A stretch of 64,000 nt of DNA, taken from Sympetrum striolatum. Lineage: Eukaryota > Arthropoda > Insecta > Odonata > Libellulidae. The stretch covers positions 91,779,152 to 91,843,151 of the forward strand of contig OX388350.1 of the NCBI GenBank assembly GCA_947579665.1, given 5' to 3'. The notes below the pieces were generated by a model. That model was not told where the DNA came from and did not search any database. It saw only the letters and a program-made list of their open reading frames with translations. A program made the translations under genes and the position numbers. Shown in pieces: positions 33,211 to 45,174 of the stretch. Within the stretch, counting starts at the first letter, position 1. Each line of letters begins with the position of its first letter.

Positions 33211-34262
33211 ACGAGTAAAATATAGCTTGCATACTGCAAGCAGATCGGCAATACTGATTTCATATCCGCATCATATCGGGACGGTCCTCAAAAGAAAAAA
33301 AAAGGATTGAAATTTTTCTTAAAATTCGCTGAAATTTCATCGTCTGGCATCGAACCCGACTCTTACTGGTGAACATACTATGTAGCACAATAGAAGATCA
33401 CCCTCTCTAACTATATGTGAAAATTCAAGAAAAATATTGGCTGCAACTGCCTCAATCGACGTCCTACTTTTCCCTTATATTCCTTATGAGAGAAATGTTA
33501 ATGTGCTCTGGCATCGAACCCAGGAATAGTAAGGTCTTATGAAAATTTTTTTCTTAAAGCAATTCTTACCATACATCTTCTATCCTATTACGAACTTTTC
33601 AATAAGTGACATTTCGATAAGTGCATCAAAAAAACAATGAAATATTAACCCAATGTACTTTAAACGGGAGACATATTTACCGCACGGCATCGAACCTGGG
33701 TCTTTCTATTAATACTTCCTATGCAACATAATAGAGGATCACCATCTTTAACTATGTGTGAAAATTCAAGCAAAAATATTGGCTTCAACTGCCTCAAACA
33801 ACGTCAACAACAATGAAATTTTTTTTCTTTAACAAATTCTTAATATATATAATCTAGCTGAGCGAGAAAATCCTATCATTTCGATAAGTGCATCTAAAAA
33901 AATAATGAAAAACGGCTCCCATGTATATTAAAGGGCAGATCTTTGCATCGTCCTAGCATCGACCCCAGGATAATTTTTGTGAAAGTCATTGATGTTTTCG
34001 AAAGTCCAAGACCATAAGTATAGGCACCTTGAGTTTTACTTCTCTACCTATCCGGAAAGTATTTTTTAAAAATTCCCGAAAATCACGGCAATGCATTCAA
34101 ACGGGAAAAATCGGGACTTTGGGGCCCTCTGGAATCGAACCTATGACACTGAGGATCAAAGTCGCTTTTTTCCTGGGGGTTTCACGTTATGGCCAATATG
34201 TCATAAAAATTTCAAGTCAATGACGCTTGTGGTTTAGCATGTGAATTTGTATCCTATCTATA
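33211..34262 (-). mobile_element. Helitron-like modular repeat, minus copy with variant modules
   Basis: ACGAG 33,211-33,215, tail-to-tail with the previous copy across 14 bases. After the usual sixth module it carries modules of another type (GGCATCGAACCCAGG near 33,513, then ATTTCGATAAGTGCATC and AAAAAAATAATGAAA spacers) that otherwise appear only at 49.2-50.9 kb. It finishes with normal second and first modules (near 33,957 and 34,133). Confidence 0.75.
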
Positions 34263-34277
34263 TACGTATATAGCTAT

Positions 34278-34300
34278 ACGAGTAAAATGTAGCTTGCATA
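34278..34300 (-). repeat. Broken modular-repeat terminus
   Basis: ACGAGTAAAATGTAGCTTGC, then the hairpin loop is cut after GCTTGCATA and unrelated sequence follows. The remainder of this copy is missing. Confidence 0.7.
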
Positions 34301-37300
34301 CGCTGTCCTTCTTTCAGACTCTACCCGAACATTAATGACTCTTTTTATCATCGAATTCTTTCCAGTAAAATTAATTCCAACTGCATATCCAAAGAACATT
34401 TGCATTATAGTAGAATTTTGTGTGTTGGCTAGTCTCTCCCCGCTTTCATCTGGAGAGCAGAGCCATCTGGCGGCTACGCTTCCTTTCTTACCTAACGGTT
34501 TCTCCGCCTCGTGCATCTGGAATGCGTCGAGCCGATGCAGACAGTATTTCACCTCATCGCGCTTTTTATTCCAACGACGTTCAAAATGTTAAAATGTTAT
34601 AATTGAAACATTTTTCCTCGCGTAAGTTTTCGAGGGGAAGAGTAATTCTTGCCTGTGGCCAAAAATATGTAGGTATTAAGTAATATATCTGCCTAAATCT
34701 ATCCTAAATCTTCCGTCCATCCACCCCCGTCCTCGGCGAGTGCCCATCGCTTTGGTTCACTCCCTTCCCTTCCGTCATATTACGTTTTACGAGGGGAATG
34801 CTCCACTCGACTTTAAATGGTCTTTTATGGCCACTCTTTTGTTCTATTGAGGCTATTCGATGTCACTTTAATAAGCTTTCGTTTTAATAGATTGGTTCGG
34901 TAGTATAAAAGATATCTTCCTGAAAAGATTTCGATATTTGGCCTTTTCGGACAAACCTGGTTGAGCCACAAGACCAGAACATGTGAAAACATTTAAAGCT
35001 TTACCAATACGAATGTTGCTTTCTCGAACAACGTTATATAAACTGATGACCGTAGTTATGCATTTGAAAGACTCGAATCTCACTATTTACCAGTGATTTA
35101 GAATAAATTATCTTGCATCATCGCTGATTCGTCATTTCTTCGCTGGAGCATTTTTATTGACAATGTTTGAATGCGAGCCTAAGCTGGCAATTCAGTGTTT
35201 ACAGATTTATAGGAAGCTGAAGGATTGCGGTTTTTTTATAGATTATATAAGCTTCAGTGTAAATAATATTCGATTTAAAACTGCGGAGGCCATTCATATA
35301 TTGGTCGACAGATTTTCCGTCTCAGTGGTAAATTCCAATTCAAGAAACACTCTTTTTAGACGACATTTGTAAGGGAATTGATATTTCGGGCCAATTCGGA
35401 GGATACGATTGATAACAAGATTTGGAATTCGAAGAGGAACTTATTAGAAATTTGAAAGGTGCGTTGACTTGTAATTAGAGCATAGAAAAGTTCCTTGGAA
35501 AGAATTGTTTGTGAAAGGAAATCTCTGATACAGAAAAACTTTTCAACGTCCGGGGAAAAACAGCGGAATCGGCGAAATAGGTTGAATTCACCCTCCCAAA
35601 TACTTTAACCTAAGATATTCGAAACATATACGAGCATTCTATTGCTGACTACTATGTAGTAGGTTTTTTCCGTCGATTAGGAAAGATACAGCGATTGGTT
35701 GCGTTATTACGAAGAGGTGTAGTGGTTCGTAACAAAAGTGGTTTTTGATATTAGAAGGTAGATCCTTTTTACCTTAAAATACCTTTACTTTAAAAAGGTA
35801 AATTCTAAAAGGTTCCCGATAATATTCGCCGTGCTTACGACCGAAATTAGCGAAAAGTCGAGCTGAAATTGATTCGTTTCAAACCGATTAGGACACACGC
35901 CGAAAGGTTGCGCGGAGGAAGTATTGTTTATGCTGCAGTTACGTTACTCACGAAGTACTTTTGACTCTCGTTTGTGTCTATCGACTTCCGCCTTGGTCCC
36001 ATTTCGAGAGGCTCCCAAATGTTCCTCGAATGGAGTCGAATGCACGGCCACCCACTATCTTAATGATAGCACAGAAAGAGCTCTTGCAGCGTTTGTACCT
36101 CTAGCTGCACACAGTTTCTTTACGTGCAATTATGTTATAAGGGGTTTGATCTTAACGGAATGCTTCGAATCATCTAGTTTGTGACGTAATTTATCTTCAT
36201 AGTTTTATGTTTTCACATTGATGAACTTATCTGGTATATTGTATGTTGTAAATATACTGCCGTCTGAAAAGTTGTTCTGATTGCTATGAAAACTACGTAC
36301 AAGAGTCATCGCCATAGTTCCAAACTCAAAATACCCATTCCAGTATTTTTTGATAATTTGTGTAGTCCTTACTGGTGTGTTTTCCTTCTGTCTCTTGCAT
36401 CCGAACTTCATTTGATCCATCCTCTTTCGTCAATCAAAAAACCTTCTTTTCTCACCTTTCTGCCCTAACTCATTACTCTCCAGCGTTTTCGTATTTCATT
36501 TCTTCCTTTTTACGCTCTACACTTCACACGCATTTAGCAAAGCATTCCAGAATGAGGATTTAATAAATAATTTCCTGGTTTCCCTTGAGAGCCGTTCGCT
36601 CAATCGAAGTTCTTCTAACTCTTTCGGCGCCACTGCAATAGTCTCCAGATGAGAAGTTAATCGATTGATGTCAAAGGCTATTGATACCCCCGAACGCTAA
36701 ATTCATTGTCCAACTGCGGATCACTTAGTGCGGTGCACTTCCATATTTTCTCGCGCCCGCAGCGCCTTCCGACGCAATTAAGATGCAAATGGAGTTCGGC
36801 CGTTGAACTCTCCGTCGAGGCGGAAATGGCCGGCGCTGTGGGCGAAGACGCTCCACATCGCCTTCTTTTGTTCTTCTCGACGTAGGTTTCTCGTTTTTAC
36901 AAATAAATCCAGACTTCAAATATACGAGGAAGATATTTTCATCGAAAGAGCTGTTCGCGAGAGACAATTTCACTGTTATCGGACTCATTAAAAATGAGCA
37001 ATGTGATGGAAAAGATAATATACAACGCGAGATGAAAATTTAATTTTTCAGGATCATCGTTTTATTTTTTTCAAGAAATTTACTTCGAAGCATTTAAATT
37101 CAACTGAGTTGAATATGATTTGTTTGCGATATTTAAATATTAAGGTACTTATCGGGAGATTTAATTCGAAACCCGATGATGCATTTTATGTGTAATGAAG
37201 TTATGAGTATTGAAAAACGCTTTCGCATAATTTAGTTATACCAAACGGTTAAAAGCGCTTGTGATTCATTTAATCATAATTTAGACAAATTATACGACAT

Positions 37301-39496
37301 ACATATTTCTCACCTACTCTATGTGCAATTAGAAATTACAATTGTATAATACTGTAGGAAATAAATATATGTATATTAACCGGAAAGTTACCATTCTTCA
37401 AGAGAAAATGTAAACTATTATAGTTTTAGCTGTATATCTTGTAATGGCATAGAAGTGCGTCACTGTGACGTAGGATTCGGGACACGGCTCATTCAGTACT
37501 CAGCGTGTAGCGTGGTTGACAATTGACAGTTTTCCTCGTTTTTCTCTTCAATTAAATAATCGACGAAGAAATGCCGTGGAGTATATGGCTGTAGCAACTA
37601 CGCGAAAGCTGTAACCAAGCGCAAGTGGTTCCTCCATTCTCTTTCCATTAATGTAGTTAACAGTGAGCAGCTTATCCAGTAACAATACATTATCTCTCAG
37701 TGTCTATTATCCTAAACCATAATACTTTCCTTATTTTCAAAGAAACCCTGCACTCCCTCTGCGGCACTTTTCTGAAGCGTCATTTCCTCTCCTGAATTTT
37801 CATTTTCAGATCTTAATAATTACGGAGTTATTGTAGCCCCTTCTTCAAGCTCCTTCATTTCGCTGATTGATGTTATCTCATCTTTTCCATTTATACGTTA
37901 AGATTCTTGAAATAGCCGAATCCTTAATTTAAACAAAATAATCAAATCTCGTTACAAATGCCATATTCGAGATACACGCTAGGTGCCAATCTTATGGCTT
38001 CTTAATAATACACAACGAAATTAATATTGAAATATCGCTTCGGCATGGAGTGCACACGAGCTTACTATTACACAGGAAAACGTTCACTAACGTAATTTGC
38101 GGAATATCCTAGGTGTTAAAGATATCTGATATCCTAAAATGCTTCTGTGACATCGGTCTTCATCTTTACTGCAAACATGGCATTTTTCCCAGTTTGCGAG
38201 CATAGTCGTGCTCTTCATTCAGGAATAATCTTCCTTTTGCAACATTAGTCCTTTTCCATGCTGAGGTCCTTAGAATGGTATCGATGGCATTTATGCCTAA
38301 AGTCTGTTTATAAATTTCACATCCGTTAACTAACCCAGACAAGATGCTTGAGTTCGTTAACTTCTCAATCACTCTATGATACATTACTTTCATTACCGAT
38401 CCTCGTTTTTTATACGTTGTGCATTATCAGTACAATTGTGTCATCTCAGGGCCTCTTGCTTACATGAACTTTGGTTTCAGGAACGTAGGAAATATTATTT
38501 AAGAACACATTCGAGATATTAAACAGGTTAGAACCGGCGAACGAAATTTGAATTGCCGCCGTTTCTCTCCCGTTGCCTACGTCATGCGCGAACTCGTCCC
38601 AAATTCGTACGCAGGATGAACTCGCCTTGTATTCTTTCCACCATCCAAAAGTCAGTGTGGCTGTGTCATCACTTGCAATCACTCAATCCGATCTTCACAT
38701 AGGAACATTGTTTCGGAATTTCTTTTATTTATGGAGAACATTGACGTCCTGTCAGAATAAGAGCATGTCTTACCTTTATAATAATACGTAAACACGCTCT
38801 CCGTTTATTTTCGATTCCTCTTCGGAGTCTTGAGTATTTCTCTCCGATGAACGAATTCAACACATTCCCCTCTGGAATAGAATACCTTCAACTGCTCCAA
38901 TCTCAACAGCGTTCTGATGGCAAAGGATGAATTTCAATTAAAAACTTTTTCTCCAGTTTCCGTCCTTCACTCGCCACCTAATTTTAACACTAACCTGCCC
39001 GTCATAATCCCCCATACTTTTGAACTTTTCCTTAAATCGTACTCTGGTGCTCCTTTGCTACAAACTGTCAATTAAATATAATAATCTGACATTTCTGGTC
39101 AAATATACGAATATCAATTTTTACTATGAAATCAAAATTCGTGAAAAAATGAAAATCTAACTTCTAGCCATAAAATAAATTGGAAAAAATACTGCTCATT
39201 CTAACCGTTGAATCCCGTTTGAAATTTCAATCTCATTCTTTTGGGATAAAAATTATCTCGGCATCGAACATCGGTTATCATAAACATAAAGCAACTCAAC
39301 GTAAATTAAATCGTTAATCTATTATGACTGAATATCCAACTTTTACTTATTTATCGAGATAGAATGTTAAGTTAAGAATATTCGCAAAATCCCAAAAAAT
39401 TACATATTCGAATTAGCTGAGCATTGTGCAGTTCGTGAGAATCACACAAACCTTTCAAACCTCGTTATCGTTAAAATTTACTTCGGATCCCCTTCT
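34301..39496. other. No recognised gene over 5.2 kb
   Basis: No supported feature. One minus-strand frame reads MHEAEKPLG near 34,490 and runs into AG|GTAAG, a good donor, but no acceptor or homologue is apparent. Frames at 35.9-36.2 and 36.7-37.0 kb have no recognised motif. The stretch is visibly less repeat-derived than 16-34 kb. Confidence 0.35.
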
Positions 39497-39590
39497 CTCC
39501 ATCTCCTTGTCTCCGTTTCCTTGTCTCCATTTCCTTGTCTCCGTTTCTTCGTCCCCATTTCCTCGTCTCCATTTTCTCGTCATTTTGTCC
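39497..39590 (+). repeat. 14-bp polypyrimidine-rich minisatellite
   Basis: About six units of CCTTGTCTCCATTT with G/A and T/C variants (CCTTGTCTCCGTTT, CCTCGTCTCCATTT). Mostly pyrimidine on the plus strand, similar in spirit to but not the same as the 23-bp array at 43.5 kb. Confidence 0.8.
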
Positions 39591-42500
39591 ATGAAAAACC
39601 GTAAATGTCCAAAATCGTTCGGATTAATAAACTCTCCTTCATAGAGTTGGTCTCTAATATTTATAAATCCCATTTTGCATCGGCTTAAATCGCAGAAAAT
39701 ATTTCTTTCCGTAAAGTCTGACTTAGGTTCCTTCCATTAATTCAGTATGGACCCGTTCTCACATTCGTATGAGCTCCTTTTTAATCATTGCAGTCAAGGG
39801 GCTGAGATTTTTATAAGCAGAAAAATTTACATAACAAAACTTCCGATTATTTTATTTTTATCATTATTATTTCCTATAGTAATATTAATAATTATTATTA
39901 TATAATTATTGTCGCTCTTTTGAATGTATCAGTATTTCGTAACAAGAATAAGAATCTATAATCAGATTACTTTCTTTCGGCTTTTCGCCTCGATTTCTAA
40001 GGACCCTAATCGCTCTTTGCAGAGCAAAAACAAAATTTCCACGATAACAAATCTTGTTTTCCTTTCTCCTATAAATAACCCCTAATTTCATAATTTGTCC
40101 TTTTAAATTATCAACGAATTTAAAATCTGTAAAGATGGACGAATGGGATATGAAATTCTCTTTGATTAGCACAGCTTATTTGCCAGAAATATGCCATCAA
40201 CAATTGAAGATGATAAAGTCGAATTGTTTTTTTTACATTCTCGTATTTGTTTATATCATTGATCAACTTTAATCTCAACTATCATGGCCTGCAATTCGTG
40301 TGCGTATATATATATATATATAGTAGAAGGATACTTTAGGGATACTTGCAAGTTACGACACGTTCAAAAATAAATAGGCATCTGTGAATATCCGCTGCAG
40401 AACCGGACAGGAGCTATGTGTCCATGTAGAGCACGTCAACCAAGGTGAAATGGAGGAATTCGCAGCTGTCCACGACTGGAAATACGCCACTCCCAACTCA
40501 ATATGGAAGACACTTCGATGTACGGGAAACTTTCACATCTTTTAGGCACTATGAAAGCGATGTTACAAACATGAACATTAAGAGGTTGATTGGTCTTTAT
40601 TTCATTTCGTTCTTTTTGGTTCTTTATTCAACTCTGTAAGCAATCGGCATCGCGAAATTGAAATGCTATCAGAAAATGAAGGAATTTTCCCGTTTCAAAC
40701 CTGTATTTAACTGCCTTCGATTAGAATTGGCGAAAGCGTTTATTTACAGGAAGAAATCTCGTTTTACGATTTTTACATTAGTATGTATTTTCGTATAGGC
40801 AGCTACAACAGTTGTAATATTCTATCTCAAATTGCATGTTAAAATCCCCATTTTTGCAGAGGAATCAAATTGCATGTTAAAATATCCATTTTTCCTGAGT
40901 GGGAATCTAAAGTAGAGCTGATAAAGATTGCGTCGTTGCTCATGCATTTATTGCTGAATGCATGTATTGCTGAATGTGAAGATGATGGCTTCAAAAGGAT
41001 TTTCCTGAGTTTAGCAAGAAGACTTCTTCCACAGTATTTTAGACCAGGAAATCAGAGAACCCTTCATATATTTTATAGAACTATAAAGAAAGCGTATTGG
41101 CATATCGACTACACATCGTCATTCGTGAATTGATTTCTCAACCGCCAATTTAATACGATTTACACGACAATTCCCATGTGTCCCATGACATTTGTCATGT
41201 TTTACAACTTCATTTCATTCCGTGAGTCAACAAAGTTTAAATATGTGGTGTATCATCCATAAAATACCAGTTTTTCATTTGTATTTGCTATCTCTAAAGA
41301 GTACCTAAAATCGTTTTGGTGATAATTATTAGCCATTTAACAAAGTTAGAAGAAAGCATACAAAATGTAGAGCTAAAATGAGGAATTAAACAAGCTTCGG
41401 TCACATACACGTTATTCTAGTAGCCGTATCTCGATCCGTGTTTGTTTGTTGTTTGCGTTCTCGATTGGTCGAAGATATTTTTACGAGCTTTTTGCAGATA
41501 CGTTATTTGCCACAAAAATGAAAACTGTAATGTTCGCTACTTCAGTTGCTCATACTTAAATTACATCCTCGGACAATCCAAGTGCAACTTTCTGCAGATG
41601 TCAATAACGTTGCGGTGGAACAAACTTGGGGGACGAGGGAATAGGAGGAAGACTGAATTCGCTATTTTCTCCGCTATAATTGATTCACACTCAAAATATG
41701 AGACGCGGCCGCTTTTCGGAAGCTCGAAAAATTCGAAGGAAGTTTTAGGTTCGCAAATAATTAGGATTATGAAATTCACTGTAAAAAGAAGAGGTTATGC
41801 GGAAGTTCGTAATTTAGGATCAGTAGAAGACATTTCCATAGCAGTTTTAAAACTGTTGTGGAATCACGATAGTCACGAAATATGACCGAGCTACTGTTTA
41901 CATCCATAGCTCTCGAAGGAAACTCTCACGAAAACCAAAACGCGTACAAAATTGTTAGTAATTGAGAAAATAGGGATGCATTATTATTGAATGATTTTTC
42001 GTGCAAAGTTTCTGCTAATCTGGGCGTGTGTTTAGAACGCCTGCTAATGAGACGTGTCGATGCGAGCAATCATTTTCTGTGGCGACCGAGATTGGCAGTC
42101 CGCCGCCATAACTGTAAACGAAGACACGTGCTGCCGCTTTTATTGGGAGTGCCCGTTATATTTCGGTCAGTGGGAATTCCTCCTTTGACCCCCTCTCGAA
42201 ACAATTGTCTAGCGTCGCACGAAACTACCGAGCCGGAATTCAATCACATCGTTTCTCCATTGTTTTTATTACGCGACATATTTAGTTGCTTACGCAACAA
42301 TAACGTTCTCCCAAACAACCTCCTGTTTCACATATCTTTTCGTACGTTCGCTTTTGTTCTACTGCCTCCTTAGCATCTTTTACTGGCCTTATTCCTCACA
42401 CGTCCAAACCATACGAGGATGCCTCTTCTGCGGCGTCTCCTTCAAATCCTGGAGTAAATACGCATACCATTTAAATAGTTTCCCACTCTCCTTTATAATT

Positions 42501-43039
42501 CAGAATGAACATAAAATACATGGCGTCGCGAGAAACATTCTATGCTTCTGGAAATAATGGAGGTTAGGATTAAATGTTCAAAATGTATATTAATTTCGAT
42601 ATTGACAATTGTGGCTCCGCAAGTTGACAGTAAGTAACTCAGCGGAGCTAGAATCGGACTACTCCTGGAATACAATTTCCAGAAATACTAATGTGTATTT
42701 TTGAACTTCGTCAGTAATGAAATACTGTCACATGTCTAATTCTGCTGTACACCTCGATGAAATATAAGCATGACTGCATTTATTTCATAATTATTACTCG
42801 TCAGAAATTGATCGTCATTGAAATAGATAGTCTATTGAGTGCTTCGTATTTAGTTTCGTTTTCCTTAGCAATGAAAATGGTTTTTTCTTCATACTTAATT
42901 CTGAGCATACTGTAACCAATGTCAAATTATTTTGGCGCAAGCTGTTCAAGTGCGGCTTTCTCTACTGCTCTTTAAAACCAACGTAAATACCGATTGTTAA
43001 CCATTTTTCCACTTTACGCCACATCTAATCTCGGAGGCC
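39591..43039. other. No recognised gene over 3.4 kb
   Basis: Contains a short (TA)n run near 40,305-40,322. The longest frames (147 codons at 41,442-41,885; 128 codons at 41,987-42,373, both plus) show no domain, signal or repeat I can name and I do not call them as genes. Confidence 0.35.
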
Positions 43040-43270
43040 TTCAAATTTATATAAAAAAAGGAAAAGGGTTAAGGTAAATTTGCACACAAGCGAGTGCACT
43101 GCACACTTTTTGTGAGCAACTGTACACTCACTGTGATACACTGAGCACTTAGGATAATTTCCAAGGAAAAACGGACTTGAAAAAAGTCTGAGGGTGCCCG
43201 GAATCAAACTCGGGATCTTCGAAAGAGTCGGTTTTTTTTCAAGTCCGCTTTTCCTTAGGAACTTTATTCA
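43040..43270. repeat. Foldback/SINE-like element, copy 1
   Basis: Arms CAAGGAAAAACGGACTTGAA (43,162-43,181) and its near complement TTCAAGTCCGCTTTTCCTTAGG (about 43,238) enclose a centre that on the minus strand reads GATCCCGAGTTTGATTCCGGG, a tRNA T-arm-like stem-loop. It shares arms and the GGAAAAGGGTTAAGG start with 51,745-51,890. Confidence 0.6.
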
Positions 43271-43548
43271 ATTCACCCACATAGTAAAATTTTGCGCCCC
43301 CAAGATTTCACTAATCTTTTACTAATCTCCTTCTGATCACCTCATCTCTCCATCCCTAAGAAGAAATTTGATCCACTTGATTTAGTTGGTCCCCATAAAC
43401 AGTGATTGTGAGATTAGTTTTCTTTAATTTGGTAAATATCTCAACTTTTTACGTTCTGACGGTTATTTACATCCCAAACTCCCTTTCGTTTAGTGGTGGT
43501 TTCGCCCTCCCCAACAATTACACCCGCCACTTTCTTTCGTCTTTTCGC

Positions 43549-44869
43549 TTCCTTTCCTCTGTCCCTCCTTCTTCCTTTCCTCTGTCCCCCCTTCTTCCTT
43601 TCCTCTGTCCCCCCTTCTTCCTTTCCTCTGTCCCTCCTTCTTCCTTTCCTCTGTCCCTCCTTCTTCCTTTCCTCTGTCCCTCCTTCTTCCCTTCCTCTGT
43701 CCCTCCTTCTTCCCTTCCTCTGTCCCTCCTTCTTCCTTTCCTCTGTCCCTCCTTCTTCCTTTCCTCTGTCCCTCCTTCTTCCTTTCCTCTGTCCCTCCTT
43801 CTTCCTTTCCTCTGTCCCTCCTTCTTCCTTTCCTCTGTCCCTCCTTCTTCCTTTCCTCTGTCCCTCCTTCTTCCTTTCCTCTGTCCCTCCTTCTTCCTTT
43901 CCTCTGTCCCTCCTTCTTCCTTTCCTCTGTCCCTCCTTCTTCCTTTCCTCTGTCCCTCCTTCTTCCTTTCCTCTGTCCCTCCTTCTTCCTTTCCTCTGTC
44001 CCTCCTTCTTCCTTTCCTCTGTCCCTCCTTCTTCCTTTCCTCTGTCCCTCCTTCTTCCTTTCCTCTGTCCCTCCTTCTTCCTTTCCTCTGTCCCTCCTTC
44101 TTCCTTTCCTCTGTCCCTCCTTCTTCCCTTCCTCTGTCCCTCCTTCTTCCTTTCCTCTGTCCCTCCTTCTTCCTTTACTCCGTCCCTCCTTCTTCCTTTC
44201 CTCTGTCCCTCCTTCTTCCTTTCCTCTGTCCCTCCTTCTTCCTTTCCTCTGTCCCTCCTTCTTCCTTTCCTCTGTCCCTCCTTCTTCCTTTCCTCTGTCC
44301 CTCCTTCTTCCTTTCCTCTGTCCCTCCTTCTTCCTTTCCTCTGTCCCTCCTTCTTCCTTTACTCCGTCCCTCCTTCTTCCTTTCCTCTGTCCCTCCTTCT
44401 TCCTTTCCTCTGTCCCTCCTTCTTCCTTTCCTCTGTCCCTCCTTCTTCCTTTCCTCTGTCCCTCCTTCTTCCTTTCCTCTGTCCCTCCTTCTTCCTTTCC
44501 TCTGTCCCTCCTTCTTCCTTTCCTCTGTCCCTCCTTCTTCCTTTCCTCTGTCCCTCCTTCTTCCTTTCCTCTGTCCCTCCTTCTTCCCTTCCTCTGTCCC
44601 TCCTTCTTCCTTTCCTCTGTCCCTCCTTCTTCCTTTCCTCTGTCCCTCCTTCCTTTCCTCTGTCCCTCCTTCTTCCTTTCCTCTGTCCCTCCTTCTTCCT
44701 TTCCTCTGTCCCTCCTTCTTCCTTTCCTCTGTCCCTCCTTCTTCCCTTCCTCTGTCCCTCCTTCTTCCTTTCCTCTGTCCCTCCTTCTTCCTTTACTCCG
44801 TCCCTCCTTCTTCCTTTCCTCCGTCCCTCCTTCTTCCTTTCCTCTGTCCCTCCTTCTTCCCTTCCTCTG
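43549..44869 (+). repeat. 23-bp polypyrimidine satellite, about 57 units
   Basis: Unit e.g. 43,631-43,653, with a single G per unit and otherwise only C and T, giving a 1.3-kb tract with extreme strand asymmetry. Variant units recur: CTTCCCTTCC (for example 43,686, 43,709, 44,124, 44,584, 44,743) and TTTACTCCG at 44,174, 44,358 and 44,792, spaced 8 and (allowing a 3-bp deletion near 44,650) 19 units. The absence of stop codons makes 462- and 533-codon frames on the plus strand, but period 23 is not a multiple of 3 and the frames are repeat artefacts. The tract could form triplex (H-) DNA. Confidence 0.95.
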
Positions 44870-45140
44870 ATTCCATCATAAATCACTCATATTTTCACCC
44901 ATTTTTAATGATTTCATCTCTTGTTATATATTTATGCCTTTTATCAACACGTTATTTTAACTCTGTTTTTAAACCTTGTCTTCCAAGAAGATGTTTTACC
45001 TAATTTATAACTTGACTATAAATTGTAATATATCATGTAATATCAATGTATCTGATCTTATGGAGACGCTGGGGTAGGGGAAGAGGGGGCGACCTGCGCC
45101 TCATCTACCCCAGCCAAAATAAAGAACAAGTCAAGTCAAG
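44870..45140 (+). mobile_element. LINE-type 3' tail inserted in the satellite
   Basis: Left satellite ends CCTCTG at 44,869 and resumes at 45,141 in exact phase (two mismatches), so these 271 bp are an insertion. It contains a perfect 10-bp stem GCTGGGGTAG (45,068-45,077) / CTACCCCAGC (45,105-45,114), AATAAA at 45,118, and a short tandem tail CAAGTCAAGTCAAG. This organisation matches the 3' UTR of a 5'-truncated non-LTR element. No coding part remains to name the clade, and no target duplication is seen. Confidence 0.65.
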
Positions 45141-45174
45141 GCCATCCTTCTTCCTTTCCTCTGTCCCTCCTTCG
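45141..45174 (+). repeat. Right remnant of the 23-bp satellite
   Basis: About one and a half units (CCATCCTTCTTCCTTTCC then TCTGTCCCTCC) after the insertion. Confidence 0.85.

Noticed and set aside
16411..34262. Regularly spaced short repeats suggesting a CRISPR array
   Set aside because: Units are ~165 bp with diverged modules, hairpin termini and both orientations; eukaryotic repeat context.
34425..34592. Minus-strand frame with a good donor (AG|GTAAG) near 34,470
   Set aside because: No acceptor, an upstream stop close by and no recognised family; the plus strand is open as well.
41442..42373. 147- and 128-codon plus-strand frames
   Set aside because: No recognisable motif, unusual composition (many Cys/Phe/Arg without pattern) and no exon borders.
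43402..45003. 533- and 462-codon plus-strand frames and a 175-codon minus-strand frame with regular peptide repeats
   Set aside because: They follow from a 23-bp polypyrimidine satellite that lacks stop codons; several registers are open and the repeat length is not a multiple of three.
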